Assembly: GCA_963692995.1 (NCBI GenBank)
Contig: OY843611.1
Location: 620,001 to 684,000, forward strand
Length of the DNA stretch: 64,000 bases
Source: Bin87 sp963692995
GTDB taxonomy: Bacteria; Chloroflexota; Dehalococcoidia; Lucifugimonadales; UBA3495
Direction of reading: 5' to 3'
The notes beneath the pieces were generated by a model, which was given only the letters and a program-made list of their open reading frames with translations, was not told the origin of the DNA and did not search any database. Both the position numbers and the translations under genes were made by a program. Positions 18,687 to 27,424 of the stretch are shown one piece after another. Every line of letters starts with the position of its first letter. The first letter of the stretch is position 1.

Positions 18687-19280
18687 ATGACCACGCCAAC
18701 GAAACCGTGCAGCGGGATGCGAATATCCGTCGCTGAGTTCCAGGAGCTTGAACTTCCCGAGCCGGACGACAAGCGGAAAATGGAGCTGGACGACGGAGCG
18801 CTGTACATCATGCCCCGGCCCCGGATTAGACACCAATCCGCGCAAGTTCTGCTTGCTCACTACTTCCTGATCCACTTTGACGGTTTTGTGGAGCCGCCGG
18901 GTGAAGTGTACACGGATGTTGTGGTTGCCCTGCCGTCGGAACTGCCGCGGCTTTTTGTCCCCGACTTGACTATCATCTTGCGGAATAACGAGGCCGTGGT
19001 GGGCGACCACCTGATAGAAGGCGCGCCGGACATTGTGATAGAAATTCTCTCCACAGACCGCAGCCGCGACCTGGTACGCAAACGCCGGGTGTACGCCGAA
19101 GCCGGCATTCCGGAATACTGGATATTTGACTGGCTCAACGCTGCGGCGTTGCAACTGGAATTGCGTGATGGGCAATACGTGGAGCGGACGGTCTTGACCG
19201 CCGACGATACGCTGACCACGCCGCTGCTGCCCGGCCTGGCGATACCCTTGGCCGACGCGTTCCGCCATCGCGCCTTATAA
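18687..19280 (+). CDS. Uma2-family (DUF820) putative endonuclease, copy A
   Basis: 197 residues of the PD-(D/E)XK-like Uma2 family. The core reads VPDLTIIL, IEGAPDIVIEILS, then RKRRVYAEAGIPEYWIFD: the Asp, the Glu of VIEILS and the following Lys/Arg helix are the predicted active site. These proteins are common in Cyanobacteria and Chloroflexi and have no firmly established role. Nearly identical to copy B, except residues about 54-80, where HYFLIHFDGFVEPPGEVYTD replaces a different sequence of the same length. Its stop codon overlaps the -10 box of copy B. Confidence 0.85.
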   Translation: MTTPTKPCSGMRISVAEFQELELPEPDDKRKMELDDGALYIMPRPRIRHQSAQVLLAHYFLIHFDGFVEPPGEVYTDVVVALPSELPRLFVPDLTIILRNNEAVVGDHLIEGAPDIVIEILSTDRSRDLVRKRRVYAEAGIPEYWIFDWLNAAALQLELRDGQYVERTVLTADDTLTTPLLPGLAIPLADAFRHRAL

Positions 19281-19281
19281 T
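19276..19281 (+). promoter_or_regulatory. -10 box of second Uma2 gene, overlapping the first gene's stop
   Basis: The duplicated TATAAT shares its TAA with the stop codon of copy A, so each copy carries its own promoter. Confidence 0.45.
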
Positions 19282-19309
19282 GGGCTATCGGCAGAAGAGA
19301 CGATTGACG

Positions 19310-19912
19310 ATGACCACGCCAACGAAACCGCGCAGCGGGATGCGAATATCCGTCGCTGAGTTCCTGGAGCTTGAACTTCCCGAGCCGGACGACAAGCGGA
19401 AAATGGAGCTGGACGACGGAGCGCTGTACATCATGCCCAGGCCCCGGATTAGACACCAATCAGCGCAAGGCGCGCTGCTTTATTACTTTGAACGCCACCG
19501 GCGCAGTTTTGAAGAGCAGTATTTTGACGTGTATCTTGACGTGGTCGTGGCCCTGCCGTCGGAACTGCCGCGGCTTTTTGTCCCCGACTTGACTATCATC
19601 TTGCGGAATAACGAGGCCGGGGTGGGCGACCACATGATAGAAGGCGCGCCGGACATTGTGATAGAAATTCTCTCCACAGACCGCAGCCGCGACCTGGTAC
19701 GCAAACGCCGGGTGTACGCCGAAGCCGGCATTCCGGAATACTGGATATTTGACTGGCTCAACGCTGCGGCGCTGCAACTGGAATTGCGTGATGGGCAATA
19801 TGTGGAGCGGGCGGCCTTGACCGCCGCCGCTACGCTGACCACGCCGCTGTTGCCCGGCCTGGCGATACCCTTGGCCGACGTGTTCCGCCGGCCCGGCCCG
19901 CCGCCGCGGTAG
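19310..19912 (+). CDS. Uma2-family (DUF820) putative endonuclease, copy B
   Basis: 200 residues. Same PD-(D/E)XK-like core as copy A (VPDLTIIL, IEGAPDIVIEILS, EAGIPEYWIFD). In the variable block it has LLYYFERHRRSFEEQYFDVY, which resembles the usual Uma2 pattern, in the helix-strand unit just before the first catalytic Asp. This block is the likely specificity- or dimer-determining part (inference). The ATG at 19310 is chosen by analogy with copy A. Ends 14 bp before the response-regulator gene. Confidence 0.85.
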   Translation: MTTPTKPRSGMRISVAEFLELELPEPDDKRKMELDDGALYIMPRPRIRHQSAQGALLYYFERHRRSFEEQYFDVYLDVVVALPSELPRLFVPDLTIILRNNEAGVGDHMIEGAPDIVIEILSTDRSRDLVRKRRVYAEAGIPEYWIFDWLNAAALQLELRDGQYVERAALTAAATLTTPLLPGLAIPLADVFRRPGPPPR

Positions 19913-19926
19913 CCGGTGAGTTCGCC

Positions 19927-20706
19927 ATGCCTGCGCGCTCGGGCAACATACTCATCGTTGACGACGAGGCGGCATCCGCCATCGTGCGCGCGGTATGCCG
20001 CCGGCTTGAGGACGAGGGGTGGGGCACCAAAGTGGTCGGCAAAGAGGAGCATGGCTCGGCCGAGGATATGCTCTGGGCCACCATGGCCGCGATTGACGAG
20101 CATGCGCCCGATGGAGTCATCCTCGACGTGCGCCTGGGCGAGTACCGCGACGACCAGTTCAAGGGCCTGGACATCCTGAAACGCATCGTGGGTCAGCATC
20201 CCCGGCTGCCGGTGCTCATGTTCACCCAGTATAGCCAGGGCGTGGAGCGGGACACCGTGGCTCGCAGCGCGTTGCAGGTGGCGGCGCCGGTGGAGTTCAT
20301 CGACAAACTGGCTTCACCCGAAGAGGTGGCTCTGCGGGTGCGCCGGCTGGTGGGGGCCGAACCGACCACCATAATGATTGGCGACCGCATCGTGGTGGAT
20401 ACCGAAGCGCGCACGGTGCAGGTGCGCGACGCCGGCGGGCGGCTTGCCCCGGTTTCCGACATTTCCGGGCGCCGCTTTGACATCTTGGCTGAGCTGGCCC
20501 AGGCGTGGTATCGCAGCCCCGGCAACCTGGTGCCCTTCAACCGGTTGGAACTGTATCTGGTAGGAGACGACACCCGGGCTTCGCTGCGGGTGCGCATCCG
20601 CGAGATCAAGGTCTCAATGGGCCGCGCCTTGGGCGCCGCGCTGGGGGCCAACGATTTTATTGTCAGCGTGCGTGATCGAGGCTATCGTCTGCTCCCCCTG
20701 AGATAA
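19927..20706 (+). CDS. Response regulator with OmpR/PhoB-type winged helix
   Basis: 259 residues. The receiver domain has the acidic pair D12-D13 (ILIVDDE), phospho-acceptor D67 in DGVILDVRLGEY, a conserved Thr in MFTQYS and Lys in FIDKLAS. The insert around residues 40-60 is longer than usual. Residues about 165-259 form a winged-helix DNA-binding domain (FDILAELAQAW, LRVRIREIKVSMGRAL, VRDRGYRLLP). It would be phosphorylated by the kinase encoded 12 bp downstream and control transcription. No operator is evident nearby. Confidence 0.88.
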   Translation: MPARSGNILIVDDEAASAIVRAVCRRLEDEGWGTKVVGKEEHGSAEDMLWATMAAIDEHAPDGVILDVRLGEYRDDQFKGLDILKRIVGQHPRLPVLMFTQYSQGVERDTVARSALQVAAPVEFIDKLASPEEVALRVRRLVGAEPTTIMIGDRIVVDTEARTVQVRDAGGRLAPVSDISGRRFDILAELAQAWYRSPGNLVPFNRLELYLVGDDTRASLRVRIREIKVSMGRALGAALGANDFIVSVRDRGYRLLPLR

Positions 20707-20718
20707 CGAGGCGATCCA

Positions 20719-21702
20719 GTGGCAGTTATTCCATCGCAAAGGACCCGCGCCCACCCGTGGCCGGCGTTGTCCGGAATGGCGCTGGCCATGGTTGGCCTGG
20801 CGCTGATGGTGTCGTCTTACTTCCTGCCGGCAGACTGGCTGTTTGCGGAACTTTGGGCCGTGGCGCCCCTGGCCTACATCGGCATGGCTGGCGTGGTCGT
20901 AGGATTGGCGGTAGCCGTGGGGGCATACCTGGCAACCGGTTCGCGGAGGCGTCCGGTGGAGGGTTTCAACGACGCCGGCGATTGGAGCCGTTTGACCGAA
21001 CAGCGCTTCGAGACCTTCCAGCATGACCTGGGCCGGCCAATGCGGCGCATTCTAGGCAAGTGCCGAGAAGCCCGTGGCGTCATCGTGGCGACCGGCGAAG
21101 ACGTTTCTTCGGTGATCCATGAATTGCTGGACGAGATCGAGGAGCAGGCCCCTTCGTTCCGGTTGATGATGGCCAACATCCAGGTAATGATCAACCTGGA
21201 AACTCCGGATGCGCCGGTGGAACGTTATCCGGTAGAACCGCCGGCGGTGGTCAGTCGTATCGTAGAACGTTACACCGGGCAAGCCATCGAACAGGGCAAG
21301 GACATCGTCTGGTGGTCGGAACCTGAGGACTTTGGCCTGGTGTACTCAGACGCTACGGCTTTGGAGCATATCATCGCCAATCTGGTTGACAACGCCCTGC
21401 GCTACGGGGGCGACTATATTGAGATTACGGTGACCCGGGACGCGAATAATTTTCAGGTTCAGGTTTCCGATGACGGTCCGGGGATCCCGGCACAGTACCG
21501 GAACCATCTCTTCGCGCGCGGCTGGACGCCGGAAATGGGTCGCAGTGAAGAAAAGACCTCGTCCGGCTTGGGGCTGTATATCAGCCGCACGCTGGCGCTG
21601 CGCTACGGCGGGGATCTCACCGTGGCATCCACGCTGGCGCCCGGCGAAGGGCCGCACACCGTATTCACCCTGTCTCTTCCCGTCGGCTCCGCTGACGCTT
21701 AG
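20719..21702 (+). CDS. Sensor histidine kinase
   Basis: 327 residues. Two membrane helices (about 17-36 and 48-74) with almost no extracellular loop, so it probably senses something in the membrane or inside the cell. The H-box is QHDLGRPM with H102 and, unusually, Gly-Arg where Leu-Arg-Thr is common. The ATPase domain holds the N-box (NLVDNALRYGG), G1 (SDDGPGIP), F-box (NHLFARGW) and G2 (SSGLGLYIS). The GTG start has GAGG upstream. Partner of the preceding response regulator. Confidence 0.88.
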   Translation: MAVIPSQRTRAHPWPALSGMALAMVGLALMVSSYFLPADWLFAELWAVAPLAYIGMAGVVVGLAVAVGAYLATGSRRRPVEGFNDAGDWSRLTEQRFETFQHDLGRPMRRILGKCREARGVIVATGEDVSSVIHELLDEIEEQAPSFRLMMANIQVMINLETPDAPVERYPVEPPAVVSRIVERYTGQAIEQGKDIVWWSEPEDFGLVYSDATALEHIIANLVDNALRYGGDYIEITVTRDANNFQVQVSDDGPGIPAQYRNHLFARGWTPEMGRSEEKTSSGLGLYISRTLALRYGGDLTVASTLAPGEGPHTVFTLSLPVGSADA

Positions 21703-21752
21703 CCAACGCTCGCGTCGTCAGAGCCGCCGGTTCTGCTCCGGAAGATCACGCT

Positions 21753-22607
21753 TTGCGCCGACAATTACCAGCATGGGTGACGGTTTTCCTGTTGCTGGCC
21801 GTGTTCTTGGCGGCCTGGGCTCTGGCGTTGCCTGGCGTGCCCAAGGTTCCTTTTGAGCCGCGGGCCAAACCGTTGCCGATCCCCACCGTTGTCGTTCCCG
21901 CCTTGCCGCCGCCCACCTCTCCACCGCCGACGCCCACCCCGACACCCACCCCCACACCCGCACCGGTCCCCGCGCCAACGCCGACGGCGCTACCCGCGCT
22001 GACGCCGATCCCGCCGACGGCGCTACCCGCGCCGACGCCGATCCCACCAACGCCCGCACTGCTCCACTTCCTCAAGATAGATCAACCCAGGGATCGGGCC
22101 ACCATCCACGGCCCGCACCTGGTGAACGTTTCGGGTTTCACCCTTCCCTGGTCTTTTGTGGAGATTAGCTACTCAAGCGAGGCCCAGGATGAACGCGCTC
22201 TTCGGGTCCGCGCCGGCGGCGACGGTGATTTTTCCGCTCTGGTGCCGCTGGCCGAGGGGAACAACGCATTGAAGATAGTTAGCTATCACGGCGCATCCGA
22301 CCAGGAGGAAAAGCGGAATCTGCTGCTGCATTACAAAGAGACGCCGCTCCCGCTGGAGCTGGTCATCAGCGAACCCGAAGATGGAGCCACCGTATCCAAT
22401 CGGGTTTTGACCCTCGTTGGAACGACCGCGCCCGATGCCCAAGTGGTCATCAACGATATAATCCCGGCGCAGCCGGACGAAGGGGGCAGATGGGAGGGCA
22501 CCATGCTGCTGCAAGAAGGACTCAACGAGATTCGGATAACCGCTACTCTGGAAAGCCAAACGGCAAACGTTACCATCAATGTCACGTACGAGCCAAGCCT
22601 GGGTTGA
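21753..22607 (+). CDS. Membrane-anchored protein with Pro/Thr stalk and Ig-like domains
   Basis: 284 residues from a TTG start with GGAAGA upstream. A hydrophobic segment (about residues 8-27) acts as signal or anchor. Residues 30-107 are a proline/threonine stalk of PTPTP and PTPIPP units. Two beta-sandwich domains follow (ISEPEDGATVSNRVLTLVG, LLQEGLNEIRITATLESQ), like bacterial Ig-like or glucodextranase-B repeats. The protein would be exposed outside the membrane. The stalk resembles the one in the surface protein ending at 14785, and the gene follows a two-component pair, which may regulate it (inference). Confidence 0.7.
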   Translation: MRRQLPAWVTVFLLLAVFLAAWALALPGVPKVPFEPRAKPLPIPTVVVPALPPPTSPPPTPTPTPTPTPAPVPAPTPTALPALTPIPPTALPAPTPIPPTPALLHFLKIDQPRDRATIHGPHLVNVSGFTLPWSFVEISYSSEAQDERALRVRAGGDGDFSALVPLAEGNNALKIVSYHGASDQEEKRNLLLHYKETPLPLELVISEPEDGATVSNRVLTLVGTTAPDAQVVINDIIPAQPDEGGRWEGTMLLQEGLNEIRITATLESQTANVTINVTYEPSLG

Positions 22608-22740
22608 CCTCCATAGATGGGACGGGCAGCCGGGGCGAAAATTGGTTGTCCTGGATCTAGAGCGTGTCGTCAAATTATTCCGCCATGCTCCTCCACCTCC
22701 ACCATGCTCCTCCACTTCCGTCATTCCCGCTCCCCTTTCC

Positions 22741-22834
22741 GTCATTCCCGCGCAAGCGGGAATCCAGGCGTCTCTATAACCACATCGTTCTGCGACAGCC
22801 GGCAATTCTGGATTCCCGCTTTCGCGGGAATGAC
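22741..22834. repeat. 94-bp dispersed palindromic element, family 1, copy A
   Basis: Ends are inverted repeats GTCATTCCCGCG...CGCGGGAATGAC. It matches 56702-56795 at 90 of 94 positions and 55998-56091 in inverted orientation. Preceded by partial repeats of the left end (CCGTCATTCCCGC). The rest of the 22608-22869 gap holds nothing else recognisable. Confidence 0.85.
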
Positions 22835-22869
22835 GAAGTTTCAAACAACTACGGAGTTCTAAACAAGGT

Positions 22870-23535
22870 CTAGGCTGGCCCCGGCGCCAGCAGGTCGTAG
22901 TCGAATGATTCCAGGTTTTCGATTATGACGTCGGCTGCTGACAGATCCAGATGGCGGGTGGAATCGGTCAGGGTGCAAACGGTGTACGCGCCCGATGCGC
23001 TGGCGGCGGCCAGCCCGATGGGTGAATCTTCAATAGCGACGCATTGGGGAGCCGACAGGCCGATGAGCCGCGCCGCCTTGAGGTAGATTTCCGGTTCCGG
23101 CTTGCCGCGCGCCACATCGTCGCCGCCCAGGGCTACGGGAAAAGCGTCGGTCAACCCGATTACCGACAGCTTGAGGTTCACCCATTCGCGCAGCGACGAC
23201 GAAGCGACCGCGATGGGCAGACCGCGCCGCTGGGCCTCCGCGATCAGCGCGCGGACACCGGGGCGCGGCGACAAGTCCGAGCGCAGGACATCTTTCACTA
23301 CTACGTTGTATTCAGCCAGGAGTTCCGCCGGCGTCCGGTTAATGCCGCGCAGTTCCCGCACTTGCGCCCAGGTTTCTTCCACCGTGGTGCCGAGCAGGTA
23401 GCGGTTGTTCTCCGCCTCGGTTATCGCCGGCGCGCCGCAGCGCTCGACCACGACGTTGACGGCTTTGTGAAACAGCGGCTCGCTGTCCACCAGAACGCCG
23501 TCCATATCGAACAAAATTCCTCGGTATCCGGCCAT
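22870..23535 (-). CDS. HAD-superfamily phosphatase (beta-phosphoglucomutase-like)
   Basis: 221 residues. Motif I GILFDMDGVLVDSEP carries both catalytic Asp; motif II Ser lies in AVASSSLREWV, the motif III Lys in ARGKPEPEIYL, and motif IV in CVAIEDSPIGLAAA. The cap domain is the small helical type of subfamily I. Substrate is probably a phosphorylated sugar or nucleotide; it could also be a beta-phosphoglucomutase, which needs an Arg/Lys set I cannot verify. ATG at 23535 has GGAGG 10 bp upstream; the frame extends further upstream without a better start. Divergent from the PHP gene. Confidence 0.85.
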   Translation of the reverse strand: MAGYRGILFDMDGVLVDSEPLFHKAVNVVVERCGAPAITEAENNRYLLGTTVEETWAQVRELRGINRTPAELLAEYNVVVKDVLRSDLSPRPGVRALIAEAQRRGLPIAVASSSLREWVNLKLSVIGLTDAFPVALGGDDVARGKPEPEIYLKAARLIGLSAPQCVAIEDSPIGLAAASASGAYTVCTLTDSTRHLDLSAADVIIENLESFDYDLLAPGPA

Positions 23536-23593
23536 GCCTGGTAATCCTCCTGCCCGGCTTTTTTCGCGCCAATTATATCCCAACCCAACACCG

Positions 23594-23622
23594 TTGACGC
23601 GGCCCGCCCGTGCCAATAGACT
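23594..23622 (+). promoter_or_regulatory. Promoter of the PHP gene, near-leaderless
   Basis: TTGACG (23594-23599), 17-bp spacer, TAGACT (23617-23622). Predicted start of transcription is about 5 nt before the ATG at 23633. Confidence 0.5.
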
Positions 23623-23632
23623 GGTGTGGCTT

Positions 23633-24337
23633 ATGGCACGAATATTTGACCTTCACATACACACCACCAAAGGCAGCGCCGATTCCAGCCTGACCCCCGA
23701 AGATCTGATCCTCGAAGCGGAACGCCTCGGCCTGCGTGGCCTTTGCATCACCGAACACGCCGGGCCTTGGGACCGGCATGAGTTCGCCGCCTTTGCCGCT
23801 CGGCATAACGTGGTGCTGATTCGGGCCATGGAGGCAGATACCGATATGGGCCACATCCTGGCCTTTGGCGTTGACCGCTACCAGAGCGGTTTTCATCACG
23901 CCGAGGAACTGAGCAAGGCGGCCCATGCCGTGGGCGGCTTCGTGGTGTCGGCGCATCCCTTTCGCGGCGTTCTGGGACAGCATCACCGCACCCGGCCGTA
24001 TCTCTATCCCAAGCCGGACGAACCAATACCGCAGGAACCGGAAACGGCTATGCTGCATCCGGTTTTCAAGTTGGCGGATGCCGTTGAAGTTGCCAATGGC
24101 GGCACATCCGACGAGGAGAACCGCTTCGCTGCCGAGGTGGCGCACCGACTGAATTTGCCGGCAACCGGCGGCAGCGACGCCCACAGCACCCACGGGTTGG
24201 GCCGGTTCGTAACCGAGTTTCCCGATGAGATTTTCGACGAAGCCCAGTTTCTGGCCGCGTTGCATCGGGGCGATTTCCAACCTATGGAGGGTTTGCGGCA
24301 GGGAATGCCGCGTCCCTATCGTATCCGGTCGGCCTAG
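23633..24337 (+). CDS. PHP-domain metal-dependent phosphoesterase
   Basis: 234 residues. Metal-binding motifs: DLHIHTTKGSADSSL near the N-terminus, CITEHAG, a middle Glu-Ala-Asp (MEADTDMGHIL), VVSAHPFRG and GGSDAHSTHG near the end. This is the trinuclear-metal PHP fold that cleaves phosphoesters such as histidinol phosphate or nucleotides. The last part (GLGRFVTEF) is a PHP-associated segment. It is a stand-alone PHP protein, not part of a DNA polymerase. Start chosen at the ATG beginning MARIFDLHIH. Confidence 0.88.
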   Translation: MARIFDLHIHTTKGSADSSLTPEDLILEAERLGLRGLCITEHAGPWDRHEFAAFAARHNVVLIRAMEADTDMGHILAFGVDRYQSGFHHAEELSKAAHAVGGFVVSAHPFRGVLGQHHRTRPYLYPKPDEPIPQEPETAMLHPVFKLADAVEVANGGTSDEENRFAAEVAHRLNLPATGGSDAHSTHGLGRFVTEFPDEIFDEAQFLAALHRGDFQPMEGLRQGMPRPYRIRSA

Positions 24338-24376
24338 AGCGCGTTAGCTAATGCCGTCCGGCGAAAGAACAGCTTG

Positions 24377-24414
24377 CCCCGTGCCTGACACGGGGGCGAC
24401 CGTACTTGATACGG
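24377..24414. repeat. Pair of small hairpins
   Basis: CCCCGTG-CCTGA-CACGGGG (24377-24395) followed by CCGTA-CTTGA-TACGG with one unpaired base (24400-24414). Intergenic, between PHP and dinG; could be a weak terminator or a dispersed repeat. Confidence 0.5.
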
Positions 24415-24516
24415 GGCCGGAATCCGGCGAGGGTGAAATGCGGCTAACGTCCGTACCGAACGGATATTTCCGGGTTGCTGCTTGGGCAGGAACGAAAACG
24501 AGGGTGTGATTTTCAA

Positions 24517-27378
24517 ATGACGCAAACGGCTCTGCACGCCAGCGATATATTTGAACGCCGGTTCGTCTGCATCGACCTGGAAACCACCGGGTTGCAGGCT
24601 CACGCCGATGCCATCATCGAGGTGGGCGCCGTAAAGTTCCAGGGCGGCGCGGTGCTGGAGCGCTACCAGACTTTTGTCAACCCGGGACGCCGGCAGATTC
24701 CGACGTTCATCCAGCAACTGACTTCGATCAGCCCAGCGCAGATTGAGCGCGCTCCGGCCTTTGAGCAAATTGTTGAAGAGTTCGCTGACTTCGTTGGCGA
24801 CCTTCCCGTGGTGGGCCACAACATCGCCTTCGACCTGGGCTTCCTGCGTTCCCACGGGCTCCACTTGAGCAACCCCAGCTATAACACCTGGGATCTGGCC
24901 TCGATATTCCTGCCCACCTTGCCCGAATACAACCTGGCCGCGCTGGCGAAACACTTGGGTCTGGATCACAGCCAGGCCCACCGGGCCACCGCCGACGCCG
25001 AGACTACCGCGCTGGTTTTCCACCGGCTGTTGGAACTGGGGGCGTCCTATCCCGCCGCAAAGATCGCCTTCATCGCCAGGGCGGCCCGGGCCGCCAACGC
25101 GTCCGTTGCCGATCTGCTGGAAGGGCTGATACCCCATGCCGGTGGCGCCAACTCAGTCCGCCACCGCGGACTCGCCGCCTCCGGTGACGCCGGCGTTGCC
25201 GGTCTCAACGGGCTGAATTTGGAAAGCCTGGCCAATCGCCTGTCCGATGATTCCGGCGAACCGATCCGCAGCGCGGTGCGCCGGGAACTCACCGAGCAGC
25301 AGGTTGAGGAACTGCTGGAACCCCACGGCATATTCGCCCGGTCATTCCCCGGTTTTGAGAACCGCCCCCAGCAGGCCGAGATGCTCAAAGCGGTCACTCG
25401 GGCCATTTACCAGGGGGGCAAGCTCATCGTGGAGGGGGGTACCGGGATCGGCAAGAGCGTCGCGTACCTGCTGCCGGCGGTGCTGTACGCCGCCAGCCGC
25501 GGACAGCGGGTAGTCATCTCCACCAACACCATCAACCTGCAAGAACAGTTGATGAACAAGGATATTCCGGCGGTTATCGAGATACTGGAGGAGGCCGGCA
25601 TCCTCCAGCCCAAAGCGGTTAGATACGCGCAACTGAAGGGCCGCTCCAACTACCTCTGCCTGCGGCGCTGGTCCAATCTGAGCGGCTCCGACAACCTGAC
25701 CGAAGATGAGGCGCGGGTGCTGGGCAAAACGGCGGTGTGGCTCGACGATACCGAGAATGGGGATCGAACCGATCTCAACCTGAGTTTCGGGGACCTGCGA
25801 GCGTGGTCGCGGCTATGCGCCGATAACCAGGGAGTTTGTCAATCCTTCCGGGGCGGCGCTCCCTGCTTCCTGCGCCAGGCGCGACGCCGCGCCGAATCGG
25901 CCCATATCCTCGTGGTGAACCACGCCCTGCTGCTGGCCGATCTGGCGGTGGGCGGCACCGTGCTCCAGGACTATCAACGGCTGATCGTTGATGAGGCCCA
26001 TCATCTGGAGGAAGAAGCCAGTCGTCAGCTGGGCTTTGAGATCGGCGAAGACGACCTGCCCCAGGAGCTGGACAGCATCTACCGTCTGCTCAGATTTTTG
26101 ACCGGGGCGGCGAGCCAGGCGGCCGGAGGCGACAACGTCACGCGCGCGCACGATGCGCTCACCGGGGCTACCGCCGCCTGCAACCAGGCGTTGCAGGGTT
26201 GGCAGCAACTGTGGGAGGCCGTGACCCGCCTCTATCAAGCGGAAAGCCGGGGCGACAAGGACCGGCGGCAGCCCCTATCGCTGGACTCCGCCGTCCGGCA
26301 GAGCCGCGAATGGGGCACGGTGACGCTGGAATGGGAATCGCTGGCCGTCTTTTTGACCGAATGCGTAAATCGCCTGGCGGACGTGGAACGAGCCGTTGGC
26401 GAGGGCCATTACAGCCTTTCCGACGACGATGGAGCTTCTGACCTAGCCGGCTTCAGAGAAGACATTGCCCTGCTGAACGAGCGGCTGGCCTCGGTTTTTG
26501 GCCGCTATGACGATGAACAGATCCAGTGGATTGACATGGTCCGGCGCAGCTTGACCCTGCATTCCACGCCCTTGTCGGTGGGGCCCATCCTGTCTGATCA
26601 GTTGTTTGAACAGAAGGAGTCGGTGGTGCTGACCAGCGCCACGCTGGCCACCGACGCCAACTTCGCTTTCCTCCGGCAGCGGGTGGGCTTCCCTGAAGAG
26701 AGCGACGAATTGCTGGTGGATAGCCCCTTCAACTACCGGCGGAACACGCTGCTTATGGTGCCCGACGATCTCCCCGACCCGCGCCATGGCGCGGAACACG
26801 CCCGGGGAACTGCCCAGGTAATCACCAACATGGCGCAGGCGTTGGACGGCCACCTGATGGCGCTGTTCACCTCCCACAACGCGTTGCGGGAGGTGTCGTT
26901 CCAGGTGCGCGGGCCGCTGCGGGCGATGGGCATTACCGCGCTGGCGCAGGGTATCGACGGGACACCCCGCCAGCTCATTCACCGTTTGCACTCCGATCCT
27001 CGCGCCGTGTTGCTGGGTACGGCCAGCTTCTGGGAAGGGGTCGATATGGAATCGGGCGTGCTGCGGGGGTTATTACTGTGTCGGCTGCCCTTTCCGGTGC
27101 CCACCGATCCCATTATTAAAGCTCGGGGCAACCGGTACAACAACCCCTTCAACGAGTTCCAGGTGCCCCACGCCGTGTTGCGCTTTCGCCAGGGGTTTGG
27201 CCGCTTGATCCGGAGCAAGGTTGACCGGGGCGCAGTGGTCATACTGGACCGTCGGATCCAGACTGCCAATTACGGCGACCGTTTCCTTAACGCCCTGCCA
27301 CCGTGCTCAATCGAGCGATCCAGCGTCAGCAGCGTGGGAGAACAGGCCGCCCGCTGGTTGCAGTTGACCCGTTTGTAG
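24517..27378 (+). CDS. dinG: DinG-family helicase with N-terminal DnaQ-like exonuclease
   Basis: 953 residues. Residues 15-180 are a 3'-5' exonuclease: Exo I FVCIDLETTG (D20, E22), Exo II GHNIAFDLGFL, Exo III HRATADAETTA. The rest is an XPD/DinG superfamily-2 helicase: Walker A EGGTGIGKSVAYLLP, four Cys between LCLRRW and APCFLRQARRR that likely hold a 4Fe-4S cluster, DEAH-type VDEAHHLEEEA, LTSATLA, and the C-terminal FRQGFGRLIRSK. It probably resolves R-loops or replication obstacles. Fusions of this kind are typical of Firmicutes and Chloroflexi. The ATG giving MTQTALHASD is chosen; no strong Shine-Dalgarno. The stop overlaps a family-2 palindrome. Confidence 0.93.
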   Translation: MTQTALHASDIFERRFVCIDLETTGLQAHADAIIEVGAVKFQGGAVLERYQTFVNPGRRQIPTFIQQLTSISPAQIERAPAFEQIVEEFADFVGDLPVVGHNIAFDLGFLRSHGLHLSNPSYNTWDLASIFLPTLPEYNLAALAKHLGLDHSQAHRATADAETTALVFHRLLELGASYPAAKIAFIARAARAANASVADLLEGLIPHAGGANSVRHRGLAASGDAGVAGLNGLNLESLANRLSDDSGEPIRSAVRRELTEQQVEELLEPHGIFARSFPGFENRPQQAEMLKAVTRAIYQGGKLIVEGGTGIGKSVAYLLPAVLYAASRGQRVVISTNTINLQEQLMNKDIPAVIEILEEAGILQPKAVRYAQLKGRSNYLCLRRWSNLSGSDNLTEDEARVLGKTAVWLDDTENGDRTDLNLSFGDLRAWSRLCADNQGVCQSFRGGAPCFLRQARRRAESAHILVVNHALLLADLAVGGTVLQDYQRLIVDEAHHLEEEASRQLGFEIGEDDLPQELDSIYRLLRFLTGAASQAAGGDNVTRAHDALTGATAACNQALQGWQQLWEAVTRLYQAESRGDKDRRQPLSLDSAVRQSREWGTVTLEWESLAVFLTECVNRLADVERAVGEGHYSLSDDDGASDLAGFREDIALLNERLASVFGRYDDEQIQWIDMVRRSLTLHSTPLSVGPILSDQLFEQKESVVLTSATLATDANFAFLRQRVGFPEESDELLVDSPFNYRRNTLLMVPDDLPDPRHGAEHARGTAQVITNMAQALDGHLMALFTSHNALREVSFQVRGPLRAMGITALAQGIDGTPRQLIHRLHSDPRAVLLGTASFWEGVDMESGVLRGLLLCRLPFPVPTDPIIKARGNRYNNPFNEFQVPHAVLRFRQGFGRLIRSKVDRGAVVILDRRIQTANYGDRFLNALPPCSIERSSVSSVGEQAARWLQLTRL

Positions 27379-27403
27379 GGGCAAGTTTCAAACCTGCCCC
27401 CGC
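27375..27403. repeat. Family-2 palindrome overlapping the dinG stop
   Basis: GTAGGGGCAAGTTT / AAACCTGCCCCCGC, an imperfect copy of the element at 14752. Confidence 0.7.
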
Positions 27404-27424
27404 AAAGGGGCCCTCGCTTCCGTC

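Larger units (their letters stand above)
18649..19892 (+). repeat. 623-bp tandem duplication with one divergent 80-bp block
   Basis: 18649-19269 aligns with 19272-19892 at a constant 623-bp offset. Left flanks (198 bp) differ at about 4 positions and right flanks (about 343 bp) at about 10, while the 80-bp blocks 18847-18926 and 19470-19549 are largely unrelated though equal in length. Confidence 0.9.
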
